In this document: piece after piece, positions 23,037 to 31,889 of the stretch
Numbering within the stretch: the stretch's first letter is position 1
Layout: the number at the start of each line of letters is the position of its first letter
Assembly (NCBI GenBank): GCA_034428935.1
Contig: DAOUHB010000240.1
Location: 1-58,058 of the forward strand
Origin: JAAYZQ01 sp034428935
GTDB taxonomy: Bacteria; Chloroflexota; Anaerolineae; JAAYZQ01
Reading direction: 5' to 3'
DNA length: 58,058 nt
Translations under genes and position numbers: made by a program
The notes under the pieces: model-generated
What the model saw: only the letters and a program-made list of their open reading frames with translations
The model's database searches: none
Told to the model about the DNA's origin: nothing

Positions 23037-24026
23037 TTGAAGACGATCCCTCTCTTGGAGCCGCTTGCGAGCGACATGGAACGGGTAGAGAGCAAACTGC
23101 GCGAGCCCGTGCATCTCTACCCACAGTTAACGCCGATCCTGCACAGCCTTCTGGACAGCGGGGGCAAGCGACTGCGGCCGGCCCTGGCCCTGCTGGCCGG
23201 CAGTATTTTCGACGCCGACCAGGACAAGCTGGTGGCTCTGGCCGCCGCCGTGGAGATGCTCCACACGGCGACCCTCGTCCACGACGACCTGGTGGACGGC
23301 GCCCTCGTGCGCCGCGGGAGCGAGACCCTCAACGCCCGCTGGAGCACGGGCGCCACCGTCCTGGCCGGCGACTATCTCTTTGCCAGGGCCGCGGCGCTGG
23401 CGGCCGAGACGCGCCACGTCCGGGTCATGACCATTTTCGCCCAGACGCTGATGGTCATCTGCAGCGGCGAGCTGCGGCAGATCTTTGACCGGCATTACCT
23501 GCCGCCCCTGGACAGCGACGAAGCCTGGGAACAGGCCCTGGCGCGCTACGACGAGCGCATCTATGCCAAGACGGCTTCGCTCTTCTCGGCGGCCACCGAG
23601 GCGGCGGCCGTCCTGGGCAGTGCCGACGAGGATCAGATCCGCGCCCTGCGGGATTACGGCCAACTGCTGGGCACGGGCTTCCAGATCATCGACGACCTCC
23701 TCGATTTTCAGGGCGACGAGGCGACCATGGGCAAGCCGGTGGGCAGCGACCTGCGGGAGGGGATCGTGACCCTGCCGGTGCTCTACTACCTGCGCGAGAA
23801 CCCCGACGACCAGCGCGTTGCCACGGTGGTGGGCAAGGGGGGAGACGACGCCCTGGTGGCCGAGGTGGTGGCCGCCATCGGCGGCTCCGAAGCGCTCACC
23901 CGGGCCAGGGAACGGGCCGACGGCTTTGTGCGGCGCAGCCAGGAAGCCCTGGCCGCCCTGCCCGAGGGCGAGCCCCGCAACCGCATGGTGGCCCTGGCCG
24001 AGTTTGCCGTTTCGCGCCGCAAATAA
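23037..24026 (+). CDS. Trans-polyprenyl diphosphate synthase (long chain)
   Basis: Condenses isopentenyl diphosphate onto an allylic primer to build the side chain of quinones or a lipid carrier. The two aspartate-rich motifs are DDLVD (83-87, in LVHDDLVDGA) and DDLLD (219-223, in FQIIDDLLDF), with GGKRLRP and GDYLFA also present. A small residue (Ala) five positions before the first motif fits long products such as octaprenyl. I prefer TTG at 23037 (329 aa; GGAG 10 bases upstream) because it just clears the tatD stop. ATG at 22995 or 23007, overlapping tatD, is possible. Its place here suggests either menaquinone or glycan-carrier lipid supply. Confidence 0.92.
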   Translation: MKTIPLLEPLASDMERVESKLREPVHLYPQLTPILHSLLDSGGKRLRPALALLAGSIFDADQDKLVALAAAVEMLHTATLVHDDLVDGALVRRGSETLNARWSTGATVLAGDYLFARAAALAAETRHVRVMTIFAQTLMVICSGELRQIFDRHYLPPLDSDEAWEQALARYDERIYAKTASLFSAATEAAAVLGSADEDQIRALRDYGQLLGTGFQIIDDLLDFQGDEATMGKPVGSDLREGIVTLPVLYYLRENPDDQRVATVVGKGGDDALVAEVVAAIGGSEALTRARERADGFVRRSQEALAALPEGEPRNRMVALAEFAVSRRK

Positions 24027-24046
24027 GACAGCCCCGGAGATCCGCG

Positions 24047-24997
24047 ATGGATCTGAGCGTCATCGTCGTGAGCTGGAACGTCCGCGACCTGCTGCGCCGC
24101 TGCCTCCAGTCGATCCTGGCCGCAGGCGACGGCAGCGCGCCTCCTCGCAGCCTGGAGATCCTGGTGGTGGACAATGCCAGCGCCGACGGAAGCGCCGCCA
24201 TGGTCCAGGCCGAGTTCCCCACGGTGCGCCTCATCGCCAACGACCGGAACCGGGGCTTCACGGCGGCCAACAACCAGGGGCTGGCGGCCAGCCAGGGGCG
24301 CTACCTGTTGTTGCTCAACCCCGACGCCGAGCTGATGGACGGCGCCCTGGCCGAGATGGTGGGCTGCATGGAGACCCACCCGGAGGCCGGCGTCCTCGGC
24401 CCCCAGCTCCTCTACCCCGACGGCAGCGTCCAGTCGTCTCGCCGCCGCTTCCCAACCCTGGCCACCGCCCTCGTGGAGAGCACCGTCGTCCAGGAGTGGT
24501 GGCGCGACAACCGCGTCCTGCGCCGCTACTACATGCTCGACACGCCCCCAGCCCCCGGCGAGCCCCAGCCGGTGGACTGGCTGGTGGGCGCCTGCCTGCT
24601 GGTGCGCCGGGCCGCCTACGAGCAGGTGGGCGGGCTCGACGAGGGCTTTTTCATGTACTCCGAAGAGCTGGACTGGTGCCGGCGCATCAAGGGCGCCGGC
24701 TGGCAGGTGCTCTACCTGCCCACCGCCCGGGTGATCCACCACGAGGGCAAGAGCAGCGAGCAGGTGGTGCCGGCGCGGCACATCCACTTCCAGAGCAGCA
24801 AGGTGCGCTATTTCCGCAAACACCACGGCCGGCTGACGGCCGAGCTGTTGCGGGGCTTTTTGCTGGCGACCTACCTCTACCAGGCCGCGCGCGAGGGGCT
24901 CAAGTGGCTGGTGGGGCACAAGCGCCCCCTGCGGGCCGAGCGGCTGCGGGCCTACGGGCAGGTGCTCCGCTCCGGCCTGCGAGGCGACCGGGCGTGA
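24047..24997 (+). CDS. Family 2 glycosyltransferase (rhamnosyltransferase-like)
   Basis: A 316-residue GT-A enzyme. It begins with the nucleotide-binding strand LSVIVVSWN, then VDNASADGS and the acidic metal-binding motif NPDAE (91-95). A catalytic-base region (MYSEELDWCRRIKGAGW, about 203-219) follows, with a basic amphipathic C-terminus (about 250-316) that may sit on the membrane. The pattern resembles WbbL-type rhamnosyltransferases, which suits an operon making GDP-rhamnose, although that family usually uses dTDP-L-rhamnose. ATG at 24047, 20 bases after the prenyl synthase, with GGAG upstream. Donor and acceptor are not determined. Confidence 0.9.
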   Translation: MDLSVIVVSWNVRDLLRRCLQSILAAGDGSAPPRSLEILVVDNASADGSAAMVQAEFPTVRLIANDRNRGFTAANNQGLAASQGRYLLLLNPDAELMDGALAEMVGCMETHPEAGVLGPQLLYPDGSVQSSRRRFPTLATALVESTVVQEWWRDNRVLRRYYMLDTPPAPGEPQPVDWLVGACLLVRRAAYEQVGGLDEGFFMYSEELDWCRRIKGAGWQVLYLPTARVIHHEGKSSEQVVPARHIHFQSSKVRYFRKHHGRLTAELLRGFLLATYLYQAAREGLKWLVGHKRPLRAERLRAYGQVLRSGLRGDRA

Positions 24998-26169
24998 AGG
25001 TCCTGTTCGTCAGCGGCGAGTTCCCGCCCATGCAGGGCGGCGTGGGCGACTATACCCGCGAGCTGGGCCTGGCCCTGGCCGGGCAGGGCTGCACGGTGCA
25101 GGTCGTCACGTCGGCGGCGGCGGGGCACGTAGAGGGCCTGGCCGTTTACCCCGTCATGGAGAGCTGGGGCTGGGGCTCGTGGCGCCAGCTCCTGGAAGCC
25201 ATCCGCCGCGAGGCGCCCGACGTGGTCCACGTCCAGTACCAGGCGGCGGCCTATGCCATGCACCCGGCCATCAACTTTTTTCCGTGCCGGCTGCGGCTGC
25301 TGGGCGCGGGGCGGCCGCGCCTGGCCGTCACCTTTCACGACCTGAAGGTGCCCTATCTCTTTCCCAAGGCGGGCCCCCTGCGCCGCCGGGTGGTGGAAGC
25401 GCTGGCGAGGGACAGCGACGCCGCCATCACGACCAACCGGGAGGACCACGAGAGCCTGAGCGCCGCCCTGGCCCAATCCGGCCCGGCCGTGTCGCTCATC
25501 CCCATCGGCTCCAACCTGGCGCCCCGCCTGCCTGCCGGCTACCAGCGCGAGGCGTGGCGCGCCCGCTGGGGCGCCGCGCCCGGCGACCTGCTGCTGTGCT
25601 TCTTTGGCTTTGTCAACGACCGCAAGGGGGTCGACACGCTGCTCCACGCCCTGCGCCTGCTGGCCGAGGCGGACGGGGGCGCCTGGAACCCGCGCCTGCT
25701 CATGATCGGCGGCCAGACGGGGGCCAGCGATCCGACCAACGTGGCCTACCTGGCCATGATCCAGGCCCTCGTCGCCGACCTGGGCCTGGCGGATCGCGTG
25801 CGCTGGACCGGCTACCTGCCGGGGGAAGAGGTGTCGGCCTGCTTTGACTGTGCCGACCTGTGCGTACTCCCCTTTCGCGACGGGGCGTCGCTGCTCCACG
25901 GCACGCTGCACGCGGCCCTGGCCCACGGCGCGGCCATCGTGACCACCAGGCCGCGGGTGCCGCTGCCCGAGTTGGAAGAGGGTGAGAACGTCCGCACGGT
26001 GCCGCCGGAGGAGCCCGAGGCCCTGGCGCAGGCCATCCTGGACCTGGCGGCCGATCCGGCCGCGCGGCAAAGGCTGGGGGAGGGGGCCCGGCGGCTGGCG
26101 CAGCAGTTCACCTGGGAGTCCATCGCCGCGTCGACGCTGGCGCTGTACCGCTCGATGGTGGGCGGGTAG
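24994..26169 (+). CDS. Family 4 glycosyltransferase (GT-B)
   Basis: A 391-residue GT-B enzyme. The N-terminal lobe starts KVLFVSGEFPPMQGGVGDYT, with the Gly-rich acceptor loop. The C-terminal lobe holds CFFGFVNDRKGVDTLLHAL, GYLPGEEVSACFDCADLCVLPFRDG and a modified donor-binding helix LLHGTLHAALAHG, where many relatives have EGxxxxxxEA. It starts with GTG at 24994, overlapping the previous stop (GTGA), with GAGG about 9 bases upstream. It should act with the GT2 enzyme in building a surface glycan; the sugar is not determined. It closes the operon, and the tandem hairpin repeat follows. Confidence 0.9.
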   Translation: MKVLFVSGEFPPMQGGVGDYTRELGLALAGQGCTVQVVTSAAAGHVEGLAVYPVMESWGWGSWRQLLEAIRREAPDVVHVQYQAAAYAMHPAINFFPCRLRLLGAGRPRLAVTFHDLKVPYLFPKAGPLRRRVVEALARDSDAAITTNREDHESLSAALAQSGPAVSLIPIGSNLAPRLPAGYQREAWRARWGAAPGDLLLCFFGFVNDRKGVDTLLHALRLLAEADGGAWNPRLLMIGGQTGASDPTNVAYLAMIQALVADLGLADRVRWTGYLPGEEVSACFDCADLCVLPFRDGASLLHGTLHAALAHGAAIVTTRPRVPLPELEEGENVRTVPPEEPEALAQAILDLAADPAARQRLGEGARRLAQQFTWESIAASTLALYRSMVGG

Positions 26170-26220
26170 GCCAGATGGGATTGCCCGGCACTGGCCCGGC
26201 AGGCTGCGTGTAGGGAGAAA

Positions 26221-26282
26221 TGCCGAGCCGGCGCTCGGCGATCCCGGGCAGTGCCGAGCCGGCGCTCGGCGGTCCCAGGCAA
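26221..26282. repeat. Tandem pair of 31-bp hairpin repeats (REP-like)
   Basis: Two adjacent 31-bp units (26221-26251 and 26252-26282) differ at three bases. Each contains GCCGAGCCGGCGCTCGGC, a 7-bp stem around a 4-base loop. They lie between a glycosyltransferase gene and the next promoter. Such intergenic hairpin pairs are typical of dispersed REP/BIME-type elements; no other copy is in the unique arm. Confidence 0.75.
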
Positions 26283-26296
26283 CGGGGCGGCCTCGC

Positions 26297-26325
26297 TTGG
26301 CTTTTTGGGCCACCTGCGGTAGAAT
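26297..26325 (+). promoter_or_regulatory. Promoter of the GT-C/dGTPase operon
   Basis: TTGGCT (26297-26302, four of six) and TAGAAT (26320-26325, five of six) with 17-base spacing. The start would be near 26332, leaving a very short leader that is mostly the ribosome site. Confidence 0.55.
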
Positions 26326-26343
26326 GGACGGTCAGGAGGGAGC

Positions 26344-27804
26344 ATGAACCGACCGTCGCGCTGGCTGTGGCTCGTCGTCGTCCTGTACCTTGCCCTGGCC
26401 ACGGCCTATGCCGTCTACACGCCCGCCTGGCAGGCGCCCGACGAGCCGGCCCACTACAATTACGTCCGCTACCTGGCGGAGGAGCATCGCTTCCCGGTCC
26501 TCAAGGCCGGCGACTTTCCGGCCGGCTACCTGGAAGAGATCAAGGCGGCGGGCTTTCCGCCCGAGATGAGCATCGCTCCCATACGCTACGAGTTCCACCA
26601 GCCGCCCCTCTACTACCTGCTGGCCATGCCCGTTTACGGTCTCTCTGGCGGGGCGCTGCTGCCCCTGCGCCTGCTGTCGGTGGTCCTGGGCGCGCTGCTG
26701 CTGCCGGTGATCTACTGGACGGTGCGCGAGGTGGTGCCGGCGAGCCCCGGGCTGGCCCTGGGCACGACGGCGTTCGTCGCGTTCTTGCCCATGCACCTGG
26801 CCATGACCGCCGCCGTCAACAACGACGCGCTGGCCGAGCTGATAGGGGCCGTGGTGTTGCTCCTGGCGGTGCGCTACCTGAAGCCCGCCGCCCCCGGCGA
26901 GGGGGAGGGACGCGACGCCCGCCTGCTCGTCCTCCTGGCCATTGCCACCGGGCTGGCCCTGGTGGTCAAGTCGTCCCTCTATATCCTCCTGCCCCTGGTG
27001 CTGCTGGCCATCGCCGCGCGGCACCTGTGGCTCGAAGGCGAGGGGCGGCTGCTGCGGGCGGGAGGCCTCTACCTGCTGCCGGCGGCCCTCCTGGCCCTGC
27101 CCTGGTGGCTGCGCAACGTGGCGCTGTACGGCGGCCTGGACTTCCTGGGGCTGGGGCGCCACGACGCCGTGGTGGTCGGCCAGTTGCGCACCGCCGAGTT
27201 CGTGGCCAGCCACGGCCTGCCGGCCCTGCTCCGCGACCTGGCGCTGACGTCGTTCCGCAGCTTCTGGGGGCAGTTTGGCTGGATGGGCGTCCTGCTGGAC
27301 CAGCGGCTCTACCAGTTCGTGGCCGTCCTGAGCCTGCTGGCCTTCGTCGGGCTCGCCATCTGGGCGGCCGGGGCCTGGCGCGGGCGCGCCCGCGTTCCCC
27401 GCTGGCAGTGGGCCGCGGTGGGGCTCCTGGTCCTGTGGGCCGGGCTGACGCTGACCAGCTATGCCTGGTACAACACCAGTTTCGTGCAGCACCAGGGCCG
27501 CTATCTCTTCCGGGCGCTGCTGCCCATCGCCCTGGGCGTGGCCCTGGGATGGCGCGAGGCGCTGCGCCGGGAGCGGGGGCTGGCCCTGGCGGCCGTGCTG
27601 GCCGTGCCGGCGCTGGCCGCCCGACTGCTGGGCTGGCTGCCCAACTGGCCGCTGCTCATGCTCCTGGCCGTCGCGGCCGCGCTGGCCGCCCGCCGCTTGT
27701 TGCCGCCGCGCTGGGATGCCCTGGTGCAGGCCTGCCCCTACCTGCTCCTGCTGCCCCTGGCCCTGGCAAGCCTGTTTCTCTTTGTCGTGCCGCAGTTGTC
27801 CTGA
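26344..27804 (+). CDS. Multi-pass membrane glycosyltransferase, GT-C/ArnT-like
   Basis: A 486-residue protein with about ten or more membrane helices. Helix 1 (about 8-25) is followed outside by the acidic motif PDEPAHYNY (32-40) and then HQPPLYY (85-91), the arrangement of GT-C enzymes of the ArnT/PMT and DUF2142-like groups. The acidic pair D33-E34 would be catalytic. Such enzymes transfer a sugar from a polyprenyl-phosphate donor on the outer face of the membrane. ATG at 26344 follows AGGAGG (26334-26339) closely. It has its own promoter but lies next to the GT2/GT4 operon, so a shared surface glycan is likely. Substrate unknown. Confidence 0.85.
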   Translation: MNRPSRWLWLVVVLYLALATAYAVYTPAWQAPDEPAHYNYVRYLAEEHRFPVLKAGDFPAGYLEEIKAAGFPPEMSIAPIRYEFHQPPLYYLLAMPVYGLSGGALLPLRLLSVVLGALLLPVIYWTVREVVPASPGLALGTTAFVAFLPMHLAMTAAVNNDALAELIGAVVLLLAVRYLKPAAPGEGEGRDARLLVLLAIATGLALVVKSSLYILLPLVLLAIAARHLWLEGEGRLLRAGGLYLLPAALLALPWWLRNVALYGGLDFLGLGRHDAVVVGQLRTAEFVASHGLPALLRDLALTSFRSFWGQFGWMGVLLDQRLYQFVAVLSLLAFVGLAIWAAGAWRGRARVPRWQWAAVGLLVLWAGLTLTSYAWYNTSFVQHQGRYLFRALLPIALGVALGWREALRRERGLALAAVLAVPALAARLLGWLPNWPLLMLLAVAAALAARRLLPPRWDALVQACPYLLLLPLALASLFLFVVPQLS

Positions 27805-27865
27805 GGCGCGGCCCGGGGGCCCGGGGATTCGACTGCGAGTGGGGGCCTGGACGAGAGGAGGCACG

Positions 27866-29023
27866 ATGTACACCCGCGAGATCCTGGAAGAGTGGGAAGA
27901 CCGCCACCTGGCGCCCTATGCCGTGCGCAGCCGCGCGTCGCGGGGCAGGGTCTACCCGGACCACGAGCCCGAGTACCGCACGGCCTTCCAGCGGGATCGG
28001 GATCGCATCATCCACACCACGGCGTTTCGCCGCCTGGAGTACAAGACCCAGGTGTTTGTCATCTCCGAGGGCGACTACTATCGCACCCGCCTGACGCATA
28101 CGCTGGAGGTGGCCCAGATCGGCCGGACCATCGCCCTGGCCCTGGGGGTCAACGAGGCGCTGACGGAGGCGGTCTGCCTGGGCCACGACCTGGGCCATCC
28201 CGCCTTTGGGCATTCGGGCGAGGAGACGCTGAACGAGCTGATGGCGGGGCACGGCGGGTTCGACCACAACCGCCAGAGCCTGCGCATCGTCGAGAAGCTG
28301 GAAAAGCGCTACAAAGGCTGGCCGGGGCTGAACCTGACCTGGGAGGTGCGCGAGGGCATGGTCAAGCACGAGACCGACTATGACGTCAGCGACGCCACCG
28401 GCTACGAGCCCGACCTGACCTGCTCGCTGGAGGGCCAGATCGCCAACGTGGCCGACGAGCTGGCCTACACCGCCCACGACCTGGACGACGGCCTGCACTC
28501 GGGCCTGCTCGGCCCCGGCGACCTGCGCGACGTCCGCCTGTGGCAGGAGCTGACGGGCGAGCTGGGCCTCGATCCGTGCGCCGCCCTGGGCCAGCTCGAC
28601 CGCCACCGCCTCATCCGCAGCCTCATCGGCTGGGGCGTGGACGACGTGGTGCGCACCACGTCCCGGCGCCTGGAAGAGGAGGGGATCGACTCCCTGGAAA
28701 AGCTGCGCGGGCGCGGCGCGCCCATCATCGGCTTTTCGGAGGCAGCGCTGGAGCGCCACGCCGAGCTCAAGCTGTTCCTCCTGTCCAAACTGTACCGCCA
28801 CTGGCGGGTGATGCGCATGGGGGCCAAGGCCCGGCGCGTCCTCCAGGCGCTGTTCGAGACCTACGTGCAGGACCCGGCGCAACTGCCCGACTGGGTGCAG
28901 GAGCGGGACAGGAGCGAGGACGCTGCGCTGGAGCGCATCGTGTGCGATTACATCGCCGGCATGACCGACCGCTTTGCGCTGGAGGAGTATGCCCGGCTGT
29001 TTGACCCCACGGTGCGGGTCTGA
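27866..29023 (+). CDS. dgt: Deoxyguanosinetriphosphate triphosphohydrolase-like protein (HD domain)
   Basis: A 385-residue HD-superfamily phosphohydrolase that should remove triphosphate from dGTP or other dNTPs. Metal ligands are H78 (RLTHTLEVAQIGR) and H107-D108 (LGHDLGHPAFGHSGE). The family start FQRDRDRIIHTTAFRRLEYKTQV and ANVADELAYTAHDLDDG are also present. ATG at 27866 follows AGGAGG (27856-27861) by four bases. The 61-bp gap after the membrane glycosyltransferase gene holds only GC-rich sequence with CCCGGG palindromes. The stop codon (29021-29023) lies 6 bases before the palindrome axis, so the natural downstream sequence is unknown. This is the short (under 400-residue) dGTPase-like class. 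Confidence 0.95.
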   Translation: MYTREILEEWEDRHLAPYAVRSRASRGRVYPDHEPEYRTAFQRDRDRIIHTTAFRRLEYKTQVFVISEGDYYRTRLTHTLEVAQIGRTIALALGVNEALTEAVCLGHDLGHPAFGHSGEETLNELMAGHGGFDHNRQSLRIVEKLEKRYKGWPGLNLTWEVREGMVKHETDYDVSDATGYEPDLTCSLEGQIANVADELAYTAHDLDDGLHSGLLGPGDLRDVRLWQELTGELGLDPCAALGQLDRHRLIRSLIGWGVDDVVRTTSRRLEEEGIDSLEKLRGRGAPIIGFSEAALERHAELKLFLLSKLYRHWRVMRMGAKARRVLQALFETYVQDPAQLPDWVQERDRSEDAALERIVCDYIAGMTDRFALEEYARLFDPTVRV

Positions 29024-29038
29024 CGGCCCGGGCCGTCA
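29021..29038. other. Axis of the palindrome
   Basis: The central bases are TGACGGCCCGGGCCGTCA, with the axis between 29029 and 29030. The two outer TGA/TCA triplets are the stop codons of the two converging dGTPase-like genes, so only the 12-bp core CGGCCCGGGCCG separates them. If the duplication is artificial, this short GC palindrome is a natural place for a strand to fold back and self-prime. Confidence 0.95.
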
Positions 29039-30193
29039 GACCCGCACCGTGGGGTCAAACAGCCGGGCATACTCCTCCAGCGCAAAGCGGTCGGTCATGC
29101 CGGCGATGTAATCGCACACGATGCGCTCCAGCGCAGCGTCCTCGCTCCTGTCCCGCTCCTGCACCCAGTCGGGCAGTTGCGCCGGGTCCTGCACGTAGGT
29201 CTCGAACAGCGCCTGGAGGACGCGCCGGGCCTTGGCCCCCATGCGCATCACCCGCCAGTGGCGGTACAGTTTGGACAGGAGGAACAGCTTGAGCTCGGCG
29301 TGGCGCTCCAGCGCTGCCTCCGAAAAGCCGATGATGGGCGCGCCGCGCCCGCGCAGCTTTTCCAGGGAGTCGATCCCCTCCTCTTCCAGGCGCCGGGACG
29401 TGGTGCGCACCACGTCGTCCACGCCCCAGCCGATGAGGCTGCGGATGAGGCGGTGGCGGTCGAGCTGGCCCAGGGCGGCGCACGGATCGAGGCCCAGCTC
29501 GCCCGTCAGCTCCTGCCACAGGCGGACGTCGCGCAGGTCGCCGGGGCCGAGCAGGCCCGAGTGCAGGCCGTCGTCCAGGTCGTGGGCGGTGTAGGCCAGC
29601 TCGTCGGCCACGTTGGCGATCTGGCCCTCCAGCGAGCAGGTCAGGTCGGGCTCGTAGCCGGTGGCGTCGCTGACGTCATAGTCGGTCTCGTGCTTGACCA
29701 TGCCCTCGCGCACCTCCCAGGTCAGGTTCAGCCCCGGCCAGCCTTTGTAGCGCTTTTCCAGCTTCTCGACGATGCGCAGGCTCTGGCGGTTGTGGTCGAA
29801 CCCGCCGTGCCCCGCCATCAGCTCGTTCAGCGTCTCCTCGCCCGAATGCCCAAAGGCGGGATGGCCCAGGTCGTGGCCCAGGCAGACCGCCTCCGTCAGC
29901 GCCTCGTTGACCCCCAGGGCCAGGGCGATGGTCCGGCCGATCTGGGCCACCTCCAGCGTATGCGTCAGGCGGGTGCGATAGTAGTCGCCCTCGGAGATGA
30001 CAAACACCTGGGTCTTGTACTCCAGGCGGCGAAACGCCGTGGTGTGGATGATGCGATCCCGATCCCGCTGGAAGGCCGTGCGGTACTCGGGCTCGTGGTC
30101 CGGGTAGACCCTGCCCCGCGACGCGCGGCTGCGCACGGCATAGGGCGCCAGGTGGCGGTCTTCCCACTCTTCCAGGATCTCGCGGGTGTACAT
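29036..30193 (-). CDS. dgt: Right-arm copy: dGTPase-like HD hydrolase
   Basis: Reverse-complement copy of 27866-29023, tail to tail with it. All 385 codons are intact, with the HD residues H78 and H107-D108 retained. The only sequence between the two stop codons is the 12-bp GC core, an arrangement that leaves no room for separate terminators. Confidence 0.9.
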   Translation of the reverse strand: MYTREILEEWEDRHLAPYAVRSRASRGRVYPDHEPEYRTAFQRDRDRIIHTTAFRRLEYKTQVFVISEGDYYRTRLTHTLEVAQIGRTIALALGVNEALTEAVCLGHDLGHPAFGHSGEETLNELMAGHGGFDHNRQSLRIVEKLEKRYKGWPGLNLTWEVREGMVKHETDYDVSDATGYEPDLTCSLEGQIANVADELAYTAHDLDDGLHSGLLGPGDLRDVRLWQELTGELGLDPCAALGQLDRHRLIRSLIGWGVDDVVRTTSRRLEEEGIDSLEKLRGRGAPIIGFSEAALERHAELKLFLLSKLYRHWRVMRMGAKARRVLQALFETYVQDPAQLPDWVQERDRSEDAALERIVCDYIAGMTDRFALEEYARLFDPTVRV

Positions 30194-30254
30194 CGTGCCT
30201 CCTCTCGTCCAGGCCCCCACTCGCAGTCGAATCCCCGGGCCCCCGGGCCGCGCC

Positions 30255-31715
30255 TCAGGACAACTGCGGCACGACAAAGAGAAACAGGCTTGCCAGGGCC
30301 AGGGGCAGCAGGAGCAGGTAGGGGCAGGCCTGCACCAGGGCATCCCAGCGCGGCGGCAACAAGCGGCGGGCGGCCAGCGCGGCCGCGACGGCCAGGAGCA
30401 TGAGCAGCGGCCAGTTGGGCAGCCAGCCCAGCAGTCGGGCGGCCAGCGCCGGCACGGCCAGCACGGCCGCCAGGGCCAGCCCCCGCTCCCGGCGCAGCGC
30501 CTCGCGCCATCCCAGGGCCACGCCCAGGGCGATGGGCAGCAGCGCCCGGAAGAGATAGCGGCCCTGGTGCTGCACGAAACTGGTGTTGTACCAGGCATAG
30601 CTGGTCAGCGTCAGCCCGGCCCACAGGACCAGGAGCCCCACCGCGGCCCACTGCCAGCGGGGAACGCGGGCGCGCCCGCGCCAGGCCCCGGCCGCCCAGA
30701 TGGCGAGCCCGACGAAGGCCAGCAGGCTCAGGACGGCCACGAACTGGTAGAGCCGCTGGTCCAGCAGGACGCCCATCCAGCCAAACTGCCCCCAGAAGCT
30801 GCGGAACGACGTCAGCGCCAGGTCGCGGAGCAGGGCCGGCAGGCCGTGGCTGGCCACGAACTCGGCGGTGCGCAACTGGCCGACCACCACGGCGTCGTGG
30901 CGCCCCAGCCCCAGGAAGTCCAGGCCGCCGTACAGCGCCACGTTGCGCAGCCACCAGGGCAGGGCCAGGAGGGCCGCCGGCAGCAGGTAGAGGCCTCCCG
31001 CCCGCAGCAGCCGCCCCTCGCCTTCGAGCCACAGGTGCCGCGCGGCGATGGCCAGCAGCACCAGGGGCAGGAGGATATAGAGGGACGACTTGACCACCAG
31101 GGCCAGCCCGGTGGCAATGGCCAGGAGGACGAGCAGGCGGGCGTCGCGTCCCTCCCCCTCGCCGGGGGCGGCGGGCTTCAGGTAGCGCACCGCCAGGAGC
31201 AACACCACGGCCCCTATCAGCTCGGCCAGCGCGTCGTTGTTGACGGCGGCGGTCATGGCCAGGTGCATGGGCAAGAACGCGACGAACGCCGTCGTGCCCA
31301 GGGCCAGCCCGGGGCTCGCCGGCACCACCTCGCGCACCGTCCAGTAGATCACCGGCAGCAGCAGCGCGCCCAGGACCACCGACAGCAGGCGCAGGGGCAG
31401 CAGCGCCCCGCCAGAGAGACCGTAAACGGGCATGGCCAGCAGGTAGTAGAGGGGCGGCTGGTGGAACTCGTAGCGTATGGGAGCGATGCTCATCTCGGGC
31501 GGAAAGCCCGCCGCCTTGATCTCTTCCAGGTAGCCGGCCGGAAAGTCGCCGGCCTTGAGGACCGGGAAGCGATGCTCCTCCGCCAGGTAGCGGACGTAAT
31601 TGTAGTGGGCCGGCTCGTCGGGCGCCTGCCAGGCGGGCGTGTAGACGGCATAGGCCGTGGCCAGGGCAAGGTACAGGACGACGACGAGCCACAGCCAGCG
31701 CGACGGTCGGTTCAT
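30255..31715 (-). CDS. Right-arm copy: GT-C/ArnT-like membrane glycosyltransferase
   Basis: Reverse-complement copy of 26344-27804 (486 codons, PDEPAHYNY and HQPPLYY motifs intact). The promoter and ribosome site are mirrored at 31734-31762 and just upstream of the start. Confidence 0.82.
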   Translation of the reverse strand: MNRPSRWLWLVVVLYLALATAYAVYTPAWQAPDEPAHYNYVRYLAEEHRFPVLKAGDFPAGYLEEIKAAGFPPEMSIAPIRYEFHQPPLYYLLAMPVYGLSGGALLPLRLLSVVLGALLLPVIYWTVREVVPASPGLALGTTAFVAFLPMHLAMTAAVNNDALAELIGAVVLLLAVRYLKPAAPGEGEGRDARLLVLLAIATGLALVVKSSLYILLPLVLLAIAARHLWLEGEGRLLRAGGLYLLPAALLALPWWLRNVALYGGLDFLGLGRHDAVVVGQLRTAEFVASHGLPALLRDLALTSFRSFWGQFGWMGVLLDQRLYQFVAVLSLLAFVGLAIWAAGAWRGRARVPRWQWAAVGLLVLWAGLTLTSYAWYNTSFVQHQGRYLFRALLPIALGVALGWREALRRERGLALAAVLAVPALAARLLGWLPNWPLLMLLAVAAALAARRLLPPRWDALVQACPYLLLLPLALASLFLFVVPQLS

Positions 31716-31733
31716 GCTCCCTCCTGACCGTCC

Positions 31734-31762
31734 ATTCTACCGCAGGTGGCCCAAAAAGCCAA
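31734..31762 (-). promoter_or_regulatory. Right-arm copy: promoter of the GT-C/dGTPase operon
   Basis: TTGGCT-17-TAGAAT read on the minus strand; the mirror of 26297-26325. Confidence 0.5.
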
Positions 31763-31776
31763 GCGAGGCCGCCCCG

Positions 31777-31838
31777 TTGCCTGGGACCGCCGAGCGCCGG
31801 CTCGGCACTGCCCGGGATCGCCGAGCGCCGGCTCGGCA
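31777..31838. repeat. Right-arm copy: tandem 31-bp hairpin repeats
   Basis: The mirror of 26221-26282. The same three differences between the two units are kept, so this pair is not an independent insertion. Confidence 0.75.
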
Positions 31839-31889
31839 TTTCTCCCTACACGCAGCCTGCCGGGCCAGTGCCGGGCAATCCCATCTGGC

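Noticed and set aside
20609..23095. An 828-codon minus-strand frame
   Set aside because: Spans three genuine genes on the other strand and has no motif.
29021..29038. The axis as a natural bidirectional terminator
   Set aside because: The symmetry extends to the window ends, and no T-runs flank the core, so nothing marks it as a terminator.
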